Shown here piece after piece: positions 1-11,488 of a DNA stretch of 64,000 nucleotides. The translations under genes were made by a program, and so were the position numbers. Source of the DNA: Brassica napus (Eukaryota; Streptophyta; Magnoliopsida; Brassicales; Brassicaceae); NCBI RefSeq assembly GCF_020379485.1, contig NC_063448.1, positions 12,981,726-13,045,725 on the forward strand, written 5' to 3'. Each line of letters starts with the position of its first letter. Position 1 is the first letter of the stretch. The notes under the pieces were generated by a model that had not been told where the DNA came from, searched no databases, and saw nothing but the letters and a program-made list of their open reading frames with translations.

Positions 1-2277
1 CAATAAGATGGGAATGTTCTCCTGAAGCTGTTCCACAACTTCTTCTTTAAGAGTGCGTGTGCTCAGATCCCTGAAAAATGCTCCAATGCCTTTTATATTC
101 AAAAAAAAATTAAACACATTGTTAGTCATATATTATTTTGTAAATTATTGTGATATAATACACTACGTACCTGCAAGTGCTTCATGTACGTTTGTTGGAA
201 GTAGCTCCGCAAATGCAAAGGGCAGTAGTCGTTGCATAAATACATGACAATCATGACTCTTCATCCCGGAGAACTTTTGACCCTTTTCAACACATCTAGA
301 GAGATTCGAAACATACCCATCGGGGAACTTCACTTCTGATGCCACCCAGTTGAACAACACCGACTTTTTTTCTGAAGATAATCTGAATATCGGAACGGGA
401 ACTTGTCCATTGCTTTTAATATGTAACTCGCTTCTTGAGCAAATATCCGGCAAGTCCAACCTCGATTTTATGTTGTCTTTTGTCTTCCCTGGGACATTCA
501 ATATTGTATTCATGATGTTCTCAAAGAAATTCTTCTCTATATGCATCACATCGAGGTTGTGGCGCAGAAGAAGATCCTTCCAATATGGCAACTCCCAAAA
601 TATACTCTTCTTGTGCCAGTTGTGATGAACACCGTAAGAATCTGGCATATTACGAGGGACATGCCAATTACCACCCCAACGAACTGTTTCGTTAGCTCCG
701 TAGTAGTCGATTTGCGCTTCAATTTGTTCTCCAGTTAGATATGGAGGAGGAGTGTCTCTCACAACCCTTTTGTGCCTAAACAAATTCTTGTTTCTTCGGT
801 AAGGATGGCCAATGGGAAGAAATCGACGGTGACAATCAAACCAACTTGTCTTCCTACCATTCTTCAGTTGAAACGCATCTGTCGTTCCATTACAATATGG
901 ACAAGCTAATCTCCCATGTGTAGTCCATCCAGACAACATCCCATAGGCAGGAAAATCACTTATGGTCCACAAAAGCATCGCTCGCATCGTAAAATTCGTC
1001 TTCGTTGAACAGTCATACGTCCTCACCCCTGTTGACCACAAATCCTTCAACTCTTTTATCAGTGGTTGTAGGAAAACATCCAGGGACCTTTTTGGATGGT
1101 TCGGACCAGGTATTAATATGGTCAAGAATAGTAACTCCCGTTGCATGCACATCTCCGGTGGCAGGTTGTATGGAGTAAGAAAGACTGGCCACAATGAATA
1201 TTGTCTCCCTGACATTCCGAACGGACTAAATCCATCTGTGCATAATCCGAGATACACATTCCGGATATTGCTAGCGAAATCTGGATGTACTTTGTTGAAA
1301 TGTTTCCAGGCTCTTGCATCTGATGGATGAGTCATCTCACCATCCGTCTGAGTATGCTCGGCATGCCATCTCATCTTTCCAGCAGTCTGCTCTGATTGAT
1401 ACAATCTTTTCAATCTATCTGTAATTGGTAGGTACCACATCCTTTGGTACGGTACCCTATTACGTCCCCGTCCTTGCGGCTTGAATCGTGGCTTCTTGCA
1501 GAATCGACATTCTTCTAGCTTCTCATCATCTCCCCAATAGATCATGCAGTTGTCGATGCAAACATCTATCATCTCCGAAGGCAACCCAAGACTATAAACC
1601 AGTTTCTGAATCTCATAATAAGAATCAGCAGACACATTGTCTTCCGGCAAGTACTCTTTAAACAAGTCCGCCCATTCGTTCATGCAACTTTCAGGTAGAT
1701 TGTGATCAGTTTTAATATTCATCATTCTAGCAGCTAACGACAATTTAGAGAGACCTTCTCTACAACCACTGTAAAGTGGTTGATTCGCCGCGTTTAACAT
1801 TTCGTAAAACTTTTTTGCATCTATATTAGGTTCTTCATCTTCATCATGAGCTACGAATGCATCAGCTACCATATCATGAACCCTATCATAATCTACCATC
1901 TCCTCCTGATGGTAACTATGTTCATTATGCAAATGATGATCAACCGGTTCTTTTTCCTGAAAATTGCTATTACTACTACTTGCTTCATTCTGATCATAAT
2001 TAAAACCTTCTCCATGTTGAAACCAGATATAGTAATTTGCCGTGAAACCTCTATTTATTAAATGCTTCCAAACATTTTCACGATTTGCCAGTTTCGAATT
2101 GTTGCATTTCCGACAAGGACAGAACATCTTACCACTTTCTTGGGCGAGCGGTGTTGAATCTGCTTGATGCATAAATGTCTCCAGACCCGCAAGGTATTCT
2201 TTCGTCACTCTCCCGTTAGCATCTCTATGCATATACATCCACTTCCGCAACTCGTAAATAGTCCCGGAGCCAGCCAT
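1..2277 (-). CDS. CACTA transposase, TNP2-type, partial at its C-terminal end
   Basis: Cut-and-paste transposase of the En/Spm superfamily, acting in the nucleus on the element's own ends. The start is taken as the ATG at 2275-2277 (MAGSGTIYELRKW), because the open frame upstream to 2331 lacks family resemblance. Exon 1 is 171-2277 and ends at a GTACGT donor. Exon 2 starts at 89 and leaves the window while reading GIGAFFRDL, typical of the DUF4218 region. The intron is 90-170. Visible parts are the N-terminal transposase-associated domain with CPCRKC, then the TNP2 domain with CTDGFSPFG, TISDFPAYG, CPYC and DVMHIEKN, which carry the conserved acidic positions. About 700 residues of exon 1 are open without a stop, so this copy may be fairly young. 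Whether the whole gene is intact cannot be judged here. Confidence 0.9.
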
Positions 2278-2339
2278 TTTTTTTCTTTCACGTTTTTTGT
2301 TGTTGGTGTGTTTAAAATGATGTTCAAACATCCATATTT

Positions 2340-2689
2340 ATAGGAAAATTCGAATCTGGTAGTTGTAATTTTGCTATGAATTTACGACGAAAATTAATTA
2401 GGTGGGCAAAAAAAACGTGTAACACCTATAAAGTTGGTGGATTCAAAAATTTCCTCGCTAAATACACGTAAACTATTACCTCGTAAATACCACGCAAAGT
2501 TTACGTCGTATTTACGAGGAAATAGTTTTTCCTCGTAAAATACTCGTAAAATTACATCCACTTTACGACGAAACAGTTTTGTCGTTACGTTACGAGGAAA
2601 TAACGATGACTTTAGTTTTTCACGTAAATTCGTCGTAAACTCGACGTAAATTTACGAGGATTGTTTTTCCTCGTTAATTTTCGTAGTTA
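2340..2689. repeat. CACTA subterminal repeats
   Basis: Between terminus and transposase, short motifs of the form TTTACGAGGAAA and TTTACGACGAAA recur about a dozen times in both orientations, spaced by 10-30 bp. In En/Spm elements such subterminal repeats bind the regulatory TNPA protein. The arrangement is seen directly; the binding role here is inferred from the family. Confidence 0.75.
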
Positions 2690-2710
2690 AGCATGTGTTT
2701 TCTTGTAGTG

Positions 2711-3604
2711 ATGGACCTTGAGGGAGGATGTAAATCCACCCCCAACAGTAAGCCCCCAAGTTCGTAGAGAGAGATAAAATCGATCTCTGCGAATTTTACA
2801 AATAGGGTTTATGAGACAATGAACTAGGCACATACCCATGTCGCAGACGATTGTCATGAACGGGCCGTCATGGTTATTGCCATAGATGAAGTGTCATAGG
2901 CGGACCGTCTCGGGCGAGCTGTCTTCCGATCAGACTTCTTACTTCGGGATGGTTGCGCGAACGATCTGTGAGGACAGTGTTCTGAACCACCGGAGCAAGT
3001 TGCCATGGATGAAGCATCAATCGACTAACTGCCAAGAACAAGTCGTTATATACATCATCATGAACGTACCACCATGGACGAACCGTCACAATCAAATCAC
3101 CACGGTGGACATGTCTTCGCGGTAGTGTTGTGATCCATGTGTAGATGGAGTGGTGGAGTTGGGGACAGTCTCGCTTGAGCCGTGACAAGTGATGAAGCTA
3201 GAGGTCAAGCCGGGTGCCGAGCATCAATTGTCCCGAGTAAAGCGCGTGACAGAGGTGACATTAGCTAGGCTGCTTCTCGGCATTGAGTCGTTGTTACCGT
3301 TGGGGCTGCTTTTAGTCGCCACTTATCTTGTCGCCAAGTCTCTTGTTTGAGCCGAGATGCTGCGGCGAAAGCATGCGGCTTCATATAGGTCCAGCCTCCT
3401 CAACACTAATTTATTGATTTACTTGTTTCCTTGTGGAGCAAGTCTCTCATAGTCCTCAAACGATGCCGAGAAAAATAGTGGGCCAAGGAAATGTCTTGTT
3501 GTCATTATTGCAGCTGACTTTTAAAGTGGAGCTTTGACCGGCAAGTGGCTTTTTCGGTAGATGATAAATTGGTAAACTAGTGAGGAAGATAACTTACGAG
3601 TGTG
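2711..3604. other. Repeat-derived sequence, no gene recognised
   Basis: No credible coding region. The stretch is moderately GC-rich and holds diverged copies of short phrases, such as ATGGACCTTGA at 2711 (recurring near 4733 and 4989) and GAGTAAAGCGCGTGAC near 3235 (a relative lies near 4898). This suggests one older repeat lying on both sides of the solo LTR. The two overlapping reading frames at 2874-3188 have no recognisable protein features. Confidence 0.5.
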
Positions 3605-3609
3605 CATGA

Positions 3610-4634
3610 TGTTGGGGTCGAAAACGGTTACGACGAAGTTAACGTCCAAATCCCCGAAGAAGAAAACGAAAAACCTTCTTCGACGAATACTTTTTCGAAA
3701 TAGATTATTCCTTACGAAAAGCTTTGCGGAGGAAACACGAAACATCGGACAAAAGCTCGAAAAGGGTCGCTACGCAGCGACCGAATGCGTGTTCCGCTCG
3801 GTCGCTACGTAGCGACCGAGCTCTTCTGAAACGTCGATACGATATTAGTCCATGCATTCTCGTCTACCCTTCGATGCTATCTCCCGAAGACCGTAGCGAA
3901 CCCATTTCATGTTTCCTGCCATGCTAAGTCATCGATCAAACTTTACGGTAAAAACCGCAGAAAGTTCACTCTTTATCGAGAGAAGCCGTAATAAACGTTT
4001 CGAGTCAGAAAACGGCCCAAAGGGACCTAAGACATGACTCAAGGCCCAACTTACGATTTCTTAACCAACAGCCCATAAGCCGCATGACGGTTTACGCTTG
4101 GTTCGCAAGGAAAGATAAAAGTCAAGTTTCCACGGATAAATACGAAATTTTGAAGATAATTACGAAGATCGGAAAAAATTGAATATCTCCATTTTTATGC
4201 TATGGCGGCTAAGGGCAGAAGAGAAAAAGCGTAAACCGACTTAGGAGCCAGTATATAAGGGGTCCTAGGCGAGAGGCACGGAGGAGAACTTTTTGGGGAG
4301 AAAACTTAGCACTTAGAGCGATTTAGGCATATTTCCGTTTTTGTTATTCGAGCTGCGACTCAACTAGGTTATTGCCGTCTTAGGGTTTAGAACTAGGAAT
4401 CTCGCCGACAGCTCTCATAGCCCAGGCTCTTACCTTGTTGTAACGCTAAAACGCGAATTCGGAATAAGATCTACTTTGCTCTCTTTTCGATTTCTTATAC
4501 TTTATCATTGTCATACTTGTGTTCTGATTGCTTGACGTGTGGTATTAGCATATATCCGGGACCTCTGGGAAATTAGGGCTTTCCTAGTTTCCTTATTTAA
4601 ACGGAAATCGACAGTGCGAATTTCGGTTCCCACA
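3610..4634 (+). mobile_element. Solo LTR (1,025 bp) with perfect CATGA target duplication
   Basis: The sequence starts TGTTGGGGTCGAAAACGG and ends GGTTCCCACA. It is flanked on both sides by the same five bases CATGA (3605-3609 and 4635-4639). A TATA-like TATATAAGG lies at 4252-4260, supporting plus orientation. No primer-binding site, coding region or second LTR follows, so this is the footprint left by LTR-LTR recombination. A palindromic GGTCGCTACGTAGCGACC and a near copy lie around 3766-3820. The family is probably gypsy-like, but with no internal part that is not certain. Confidence 0.85.
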
Positions 4635-4639
4635 CATGA

Positions 4640-5200
4640 GCTTGAGCCTCTTGATCCTCGAGTACTTGAGCTTGAGCTTCTTGATGGCCGACGTGCGTGC
4701 ATGATCTTTAGCCTCTTGACCGTGGAGCAAGTGATGGACCTTGAAGCCCGCAAGAAGCTTCCGTTGATGGAGCTTTGAAGACGTCATGGTGATGAAGCCA
4801 TAAGGAACCGGGTGCTGAGATCACATGATCGCCTCTGTTTCTCGGCGGTGTACCGCATGAGCTTGAACTTAAATTGTTGTTTGGCGTTGACTTGTGCCTA
4901 GTAAAGCACATGACTGTTGCTCGGCCTTAACCCGCATGAGCTCAAGGCTTCTGTCGCAACAAGAGCAGCCATCGACGAGGTGAGACGAGATGGACCTTGA
5001 ACGGAGGCACTCAAAACGAGGCTTTGAAGAGCTTGCCGGTAACGACGTGCTTGTCTAGAGAGCTTTCTCGAAGACGCAAGACCCTGTTGTAGAGGTTGTC
5101 GTCGACATGATCATAACCAATTGAACCTTCTCCTCGTCATGAAGGAGCTCTCCTCCTATTTTGAGACACGTGTTGGATAAAGGGGCTTCATCTCTTTCTG
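4640..5200. other. Repeat-derived flank of the solo LTR
   Basis: Continuation of the degenerate sequence that precedes the solo LTR, with CTTGAGCCTCTTGAT-type internal repetition around 4640-4690. The overlapping short frames on both strands (4511-4911) contradict each other and show no domain. Nothing further is supported. Confidence 0.45.
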
Positions 5201-6123
5201 TCCCTTTCGTCGTCCACACCGCGTCTCTTTCTCTCTTCTCCTCGAGGACTCCACTTCGCTTTGTTCATCTCTCAACGATCGGATGAATCAGTCGGCGTCT
5301 CTGTGGTCTTGTCGTCTCTGTCGGTGGATTCGTCGTCTCTGTCTCTGTTGTTGTCCTCGACGACTCTGCGACTCTCTAGCTCTCCTCGACGACTCCGCAT
5401 GCGTTTCTCGATCTCTCCTTGACGACTCCTCTGTTTCCCCTTCGCGGCGGCGCTGACATCATCATTGACAGAAGCCGGCGACGACAATAGAGTCTACTCT
5501 CCTTGCTCAGATTCAACAGTCGCGGTAGGCGATGTATTCACTTTCGGCATTGCCTTCGCGGCGAGAGCTTTTTTCTTTGGCACCAATCGTTCCGTTCAGT
5601 ACTCTCCATGCGATCGTCGCCAACTCTCGCTCAGCGGCAACTATGAGCTCGCCATATTCAGACCTAAAGTAGATGAGATCACTCTCTTGACGATCAATAC
5701 CTCCTCGAACTCCTCTAGTTTCTGCCCGGTTCGTTCTCAATCTCTGATCTATCGTGAATTTAGGGTTTTTGATTGTAGGATTTGATCAGATTAGAAAGGA
5801 TTAGGACAATCGTAAGGGTGTTTCAGTTGGATCTGAATTTCTCAGACAAGATCAGTTTAGTTTGTTGGCTTGTCGAATGTTTGCGATTCTGCTTTGTTGG
5901 CAAGTTTGGTAGTTAGTTGTCGTTATGCTAAAGCTAGTGGTCCACTAACTTTAATACAAATAGTATGTAATTTGGGAGAAAAAAATGTACTTGCTGATGC
6001 AATACAAAACACGATTTTGGCAAAGCCAAGTTTTTTTGGTGAATTTTCATAGAGATAAGCAAATGAATAAAAGATGTGATTTGAATATGAGCGGACAAAG
6101 AGAATGAAATGGGAGAGTGTTCA
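5201..6123. other. Low-complexity CGACGACTC-rich stretch, then unassigned AT-rich sequence
   Basis: From 5215 to 5480 the sequence is built of variations on CGACGACTC and TCTCTCCTCG, which opens reading frames on both strands at once (5272-5487 and 5465-5785) without recognisable proteins. A similar composition recurs at 59.4-59.9 kb. From 5790 to about 6120 no feature is recognised. Confidence 0.4.
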
Positions 6124-6334
6124 TGAGGTGGTCCAGTTAATCAAAAGAGAATAAGCTTCGCTAAAAGAAGGACGAGGTTTCATAAGCATGATTCGTGCCA
6201 TCCCTTTGCCAAGTTTTCTGTCCAAACCCATGAGAAACCCGAAAAGCTTCTCCTTCTCTCTCGCCTCTAAGGCCCTTTTCGCCACGTCGTACACACAACC
6301 GCCGCATGCACACTCCGGCAACGGATGATACTCC
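6124..6334 (-). pseudogene. Older copia-type gag-like gene, distal fragment
   Basis: Downstream half of the gag-like gene whose upstream half lies at 11911-12635; the copia element 6335-11905 separates them. The frame reads PLPECACGGC, then FGFLMGLDRK and AYSLLI, the cysteine-containing core and C-terminal part of the retrotransposon gag (UBN2-like) family. Removing the insertion and one copy of the ACTCC duplication (6330-6334 and 11906-11910) makes the two halves contiguous. The frame dies soon after AYSLLI near 6124, so the gene was probably already truncated. Confidence 0.75.
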
Positions 6335-6776
6335 TGAAAGTTAATGAAGAACAAAGTGAAGAACAAGAGAGAGAGAGTGAGAAGAGAAATAGAGTAAAGA
6401 AAGCTTTTATTTTCCTTAGATTTAGATCTGTGTACAAAGAGGGCTTTTATAGCCAAATACATAAACATTAAATATATGGAGAGAAGACAAAGAGATGAGA
6501 TTCCAACAGCTATATCCCCAACAGCTATATTTTTGAATTTGAACTTCTTTTGGACTGTAGTGAACAGTGCTGTGAATCCCTACAGCACCAAAGTGCTCAA
6601 TGCAGGTTTCTCAAATCGCCCACTTTGACCAAAGTGCTCAATGCAGGTTTCTCAAATCGCCCACTTTGATGTCGTAGGTGATATGTCTTTTCCCTACAAC
6701 ATCAAAGTGCTCAATGTAGCTATCTCAAAGTTCTCACTTTAATGTTGTAGGCAAACTTGATCTCTTAATGTCAATA
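6335..6776 (-). repeat. Copia 3' LTR (442 bp)
   Basis: Pairs with 11489-11905. It differs by an extra tandem copy of about 42 bp (the AAAGTGCTCAATGCAGG block near 6588-6670), a deletion near 6393 and roughly a dozen substitutions. On the minus strand it starts TATTGACATTAAG and ends TTAACTTTCA. Confidence 0.9.
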
Positions 6777-6789
6777 CTCCCCCTCAAGC
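6777..6789 (-). other. Copia polypurine tract
   Basis: The minus strand reads GCTTGAGGGGGAG directly before the 3' LTR, the expected primer for plus-strand synthesis in plant copia elements. Confidence 0.85.
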
Positions 6790-6915
6790 TTAGCCATAAG
6801 GAATGGGTAAGTTTGGAACCCATGAAGACATCCCTCATTAAAACCTTTGTGTGTAAAACCCAGTGGGACAAAAACACACAAAGGAAAAAGAGTAGATGCT
6901 TCATGGCTAAGGAGA

Positions 6916-9054
6916 TCATGATCTAAACAGGTTTATGAGTCTCAACCTTGGATGAATGAACTCACAGACTTTGGTGCTTGCCCCTTTGGTGAAGATATCT
7001 GCCAATTGATCTTCACTTCTTGTATAGCAAGGTAAGATGATCTTCTGCTCTACTACTTGTCTCACTTTGTGACAGTTCACTTCAATGTGATTTGTTCTCT
7101 CATGAAAAACTGAGTTTGATGCAATGTGAATGGCCGCCTGATTATCACAATGCATTGTGATTGGTGTGTTTATCTCTATGCCTAAGTCTCTTAGGAGGTT
7201 TCTAATCCAAATGAGTTCACTCGTGAGCTTCATCATTGCCCTATATTCTGCTTCAGCACTTGAACATGACACCACCTTCTGCTTCTTGCTTTTCCAAGTC
7301 ACTAGGTTACCTCCAATAAAGGTACAATAACCGGTTGTGGACCTCCTGTCTACTCTATCACCAGCCCAATCTGCATCACAATATCCCACAATCTCTGTGC
7401 TCTTGTTGCAGCCCATCCATACACCTTGGCCGGGAGCTTCTCTTAGGTACCTCAAGATATTTTCCACCATATTCCAATGGTGAAATTTAGGTGCTTGCAT
7501 ATGCTGGCTGACTTGATTTACAGCAAAGCAGATGTCTGGTCTTGTGATGGTGAGATAAATCATCTTCCCAACCATTCTTCTATAGAGTTTGAAGTCTCCA
7601 AATGGCTTATCTTCAAACTCCCCCTCACGCAAGACTTTGTACACTTCTTCAAGTGGTGTTTTGGCTACTCTTTCTCCAAGTTTTCCTGCCTCATTTAAAA
7701 GATCAAGTGTGTACTTTCTTTGAGATAAGAAAAGCCCCTCTTTAGAGCGGCATATTTCTATCCCTAAAAAGTACTTTAGCTCACCCAAATATTTAATATC
7801 AAAGGTAGATTTAAGAAATGCTTTAGTAGAGATGATACTTTCCTTGTCACTTCCTGTGATAATAATGTCATCCACATAGATCAGTATCACCACAATTCCT
7901 TGCTTGCTTGTGAGAGTGAAGAGAGTATGATCAGCTTCTGATTTTACAAACCCTCTTCCATTGAGGGTTGTACCCAGCTTGTGATACCAGGCTCTTGGAG
8001 ACTTTTTTAATCCATAGATTGCTTTCTCCAGCCTTAGGACATTTCCTGGCTTGGCCATGTCTTCCATACCAGGTGGTGGTCTCATATACACCCCATCTTC
8101 AAGCTCTCCTTGTAGAAATGCATTCTTGACATCCAACTGCCATAGATCCCATTCCAAGTTCACAGCCAAAGAGAGCAGAATTCTTATGGTGTGGAGCTTA
8201 GCTACTGGTGCAAAGGTGTCTAGATAGTCTTCTCCATAGACTTGGGTGTATCTTCTTGCAACTAGTCTTGTTTTCTTCCTTTCTGGCTTTTCATTAGCCA
8301 AGTACTTGACAGTGTAGATGAGGCGACTTGTTACTGCTCTCTTGCCTTTGGGAAGTTCAGTTTCATACCAAGTATCATTCTTGACCATGGCATTGACTTC
8401 ATCTCCAACTGACTCTCTCCATTCTTCATCAGCCATAGCTTCCTCATATGTTTTTGGAACATACTCTTGGTCCAGGTTACTAATGAAAGCTACATGCTCT
8501 TGAGGATAGCTTGCAAAGGAGAAGGTTGCTTGGATAGGATGAGCCACTGCATTGTTGTTGAAGTATACTCTGGTGTCGACCCACTTGGATAGTTTCCTCA
8601 CTTTAGTACTCCTCCTCAATGGTTGAATCTGCTCTTCTACCACTCCGTCTTCATACTGATCAGATTCAGCTCCATCTTGATCATGAACTGATGTTGAATC
8701 ATCTTCTGGTGTTTCTGGTGTTGATTCATGCTCATTGTACCCCTCAGGATCAGGATGGACTGGCTCAACAATTGGTACTGCTTCTTCATTGGTTACAGCC
8801 ACTGGTGTTGAGGGAGAGGTTCTAGGCGCCTCACTGCTCTGAGGCTTACTGATTCCTAAACTTTCCAGGATGATCTTCAGGTTGTTTACTCTATCAGATG
8901 GTCCATGTGAGAGATCCCTAAGGTTTTCCCAGCTCTTCTCATCATAGTACCCCTTTGATTCCACAAACTTGACATCGCTTGAGACCATTACCCTTCTTGA
9001 GTCTAGCAGGTAACACTTGTATCCTTTCTGTGTGTGAGAGTATCTTATGAACAT
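6916..9054 (-). pseudogene. Copia reverse transcriptase and RNase H segment of the polyprotein
   Basis: This 712-codon open segment is the C-terminal half of the copia pol polyprotein. It begins in the region linking integrase to reverse transcriptase. The RVT_2 reverse transcriptase follows, with QLDVKNAFLQGEL, a YVDD catalytic motif in LIYVDDIIITG, and YFLGIEI. RNase H follows with YCDADWAGD, SSAEAEYRAM and HCDNQAAIHIA, and the tail ends QLADIFTKG. It is free of stops, but it is cut off from the integrase upstream by a stop near 9090 and so cannot be translated as part of a full polyprotein. It is older than its openness suggests, since its LTRs differ by a few percent. Confidence 0.9.
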
Positions 9055-9090
9055 AGCTTTGATACTCTTGGGATCAATCTTGGTCCTTTG

Positions 9091-9751
9091 CTAACCTGGT
9101 AGCAACACATAGCACACACACCCAAACACACGCAAGTGATCAATAGGAGGTTTACTTTTGTTCAATACCTGAAATGGAGAGACATCTTTGAGGACTCTGG
9201 TTGGGATTCTATTGATGAGATAGCATGCAGAAACCACAGCATCTCCCCAAAATCTCTTTGGAACATTGGTGTGAAACATCATGCTTCTTGCAACCTCCAT
9301 AAGATGGCGATTTTTTCTCTCAGCCACTCCATTTTGTTGTGGTGTGTATGGACAGCTTGTCTGGTGAATAATTCCATGTTTTGCTAAGTGTTGTTTGAAG
9401 GCATTGCTAGTGTATTCTCTCTCCACCATTATCAGACCTAAAAATTTTGATCTTGGAATTGAAATGGTTAGTTACATAGTTTTGGAAGTTAATAAAAGCT
9501 TCTAAAACTCTATCTTTACTTTGAATCAATGTGAGCCAAGTATATTTTGATTCCTCATCTATGAATGTCACAAAATATTTATGGTTTTTTCTACAAACAC
9601 AAGGTGCAGTCCAAACATCAGAGTGAACTAGATCAAAACAATTCTCATAAATAGTCATAGATGAAGGAAAAACAGATTTATGATGTTTACCAAGAATGCA
9701 AGCCTCACAAGTTTCATTTTTAAGAGATAGATTAGGTAGCATCAGTTGCAA
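9091..9751 (-). pseudogene. Copia integrase, split by a frameshift
   Basis: DDE integrase of the copia element in two frames. The first (9407-9751) has the end of the HHCC zinc finger (CEACILGK) and the first two catalytic aspartates in LVHSDVWTAP and IFRSDNGGE. The second (9091-9429) continues with QQNGVAERKNRH, which holds the catalytic glutamate, and ends at HLRVFGCVCY. The frame changes near 9420, between the second aspartate and the glutamate, so no intact integrase can be made. Confidence 0.9.
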
Positions 9752-9801
9752 AGCATGAAAATGAGGGTGGTCTAATCTAGCATGCCATAATACATCATTA
9801 G

Positions 9802-10596
9802 CTAAAACAGAAGCAAATTAAATGCATAAGTAGAATATGTTCTAAGCTTGGTATCTTCAAGGAAATACAGCTCTCCCTTACTCACACCTTTGCCTAGCGT
9901 CTTACTTGTTTCAATATCCTGAAAGCACACATCATTAGGACTAAAAATAATATTGCAATTTAAATCATTAGTGGCTCTTTTCACAGATAAAAGATTAGAG
10001 GCAAAGGTAGGCATATAAAAAGCTTGAGATTCTTTATCAAACAGATTCAGGTTTCCTGCTCCTTTAATTAGAATTCTATCACCATTTGCAATCACAACAC
10101 TTCCTAGAGCTGGTTTAATATCACTAATCAGTGTAGCATCCCTAATCATGTGATGAGAAGCTCATGAATCAATGATCATTGGCCTAGCAGTGTGTGATTC
10201 ATTGTGAATAGAGTTTAAGGCATTAATACTTTGGTTACCAGGATTTGAATTGAGAGCCTTGATCAAGTCCTCAATGTCTGACTTCCTGATGAATGCATCC
10301 TCATGAGATGGCTGAGGCATGGCCTGAGAGGTGGAGGCACCAGTGTGGGTTGTAGAGACCAAGGCTCTCCCATTATCTCCCATGTGCATGTAGCTTGGTG
10401 CTGGATGCTCCTGAGCTCTTTCTTCATGGGCTCTGGTCTGGTTGTATTTGTTGGCTGAGGCTGGCCTGAGATGAGGATGGAGGATCCAACAGTTGGTTTT
10501 GGAGTGTCCTTGCTTCTTGCAATGTTCACAAGTCACTGTTTTGTCTCCTCCTCCCCTTGGCTTGAAGTAAGCTGTGTTAGCTGATGCTCTGTCCAT
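9802..10596 (-). pseudogene. Copia nucleocapsid zinc knuckle, protease and GAG-pre-integrase region
   Basis: The frame at 10162-10596 holds a zinc knuckle CEHCKKQGHSKTNC (CX2CX4HX4C) of the gag C-terminus. The frame then runs into the aspartic protease, whose D-S-G-A active site is broken: the glycine codon is a TGA stop at 10159-10161. The reading resumes after it (ASHHMIRDATL) and continues through the protease and GAG-pre-integrase region to 9802. The stop sits exactly in the active site, so this copy cannot process a polyprotein. Confidence 0.85.
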
Positions 10597-10783
10597 ATTC
10601 TCAGTTGTGTGTCATAGAAAGACCTCCTTTTCCACCTCCAAAGAGACCATCCGAGCCTATCTCCTTTTGAAGTTGAGCACACACTTCATCATAGCATGGA
10701 AGTTCCTTGTCTCTCAATATATGTTTCACCACATCATTGAAGCTTGGGCTGAGTGTGAGAAGCAATCCAAAGGTCTTGTCTTG

Positions 10784-11272
10784 CTAACGCCTGGCTTCAA
10801 GTGTGTCAGGGTCATTGTTGCTTGGCCTTAGCATCTCCAACTCAGACCACAGCTGACTATACTTCCCAAGGTGCTTGGTGAAGTCTCTTTCTTCTTTCTG
10901 TAAGTTGTTGATGGCTTTCTTCACTTCAAAGATTCTGGTGAGATTTGAAGTGTTGCCATACACCTTGTGCAAAGTATCCCACAACTGTTTTGTGGTGGTA
11001 GAGTGTGAGTAAGAGTCCATAAGAGGACCATCAAGAGAGCTTTGCAAGGTAGACAGCACCATGAGATCTTCCTGAACCCATTTGCCTTCATCTACCACTA
11101 CAACCTCCTTTCCATCTTCTCCTTGGGTGATTTGCTTTGGAGCTGAACTTGAAGAGACATCCTCCCAAAGACCTCTACCTCCAAGGGCTGTCCTGGCCAT
11201 CCTAGACCATGTAATATAGTTTCCTGGTCCCTTGAGTGTGACTGGAATGTGAATTGCTCTGTACTGCTTCAT
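10784..11272 (-). pseudogene. Copia gag, truncated by a stop
   Basis: N-terminal part of the capsid protein. The start is placed at ATG 11270-11272 (MKQYRAIHIPVTLKG), which gives the usual copia gag beginning with NYITWSRMARTALGG; upstream codons to 11356 do not match. The core includes QLWDTLHKVYGN and ELEMLRPSN. A TAG at 10784-10786 ends the frame, and related sequence with further stops continues toward the zinc knuckle at 10596. Confidence 0.85.
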
Positions 11273-11476
11273 TTCTTTCAATCTCTCAAGAAATAAGATT
11301 AGAGACAGAACAGAGTGAGCACAACCAAAAATTTTGAAGAAAATACCCAAGAACACACAAGAACTCAGATTTATTATCCACTAGATAAAAGAAATCTGTA
11401 GAGAAATTTTGTGAAATAAAACCAGAGAGAAATAGAGTAAGCTTGCGGAAGTAATTGAGGTAATCAGGAGCTTAAA

Positions 11477-11488
11477 GCTCTGATACCA
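11477..11488 (-). other. Copia primer-binding site
   Basis: The minus strand reads TGGTATCAGAGC right after the 5' LTR. This is the standard plant copia site, complementary to the 3' end of initiator tRNA-Met. Confidence 0.93.

Larger units (their letters stand above)
1..2710 (-). mobile_element. CACTA (En/Spm) transposon, 5' part, runs off the left edge
   Basis: The element reads right to left. Its terminus lies at 2690-2710, where the minus strand begins CACTACAAGAAAACACATG, the hallmark end of plant CACTA elements. The transposase gene begins about 430 bp inside. The other terminus and the second half of the transposase lie outside the window, so the target duplication (candidate ATG at 2711-2713) cannot be checked. 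Family assignment is firm because terminus, subterminal repeats and transposase agree. Confidence 0.9.

Noticed and set aside
5272..5785. Overlapping ORFs on both strands at 5.3-5.8 kb
   Set aside because: Low-complexity CGACGACTC repeats open several frames at once; no domain, start context or splice structure favours one.
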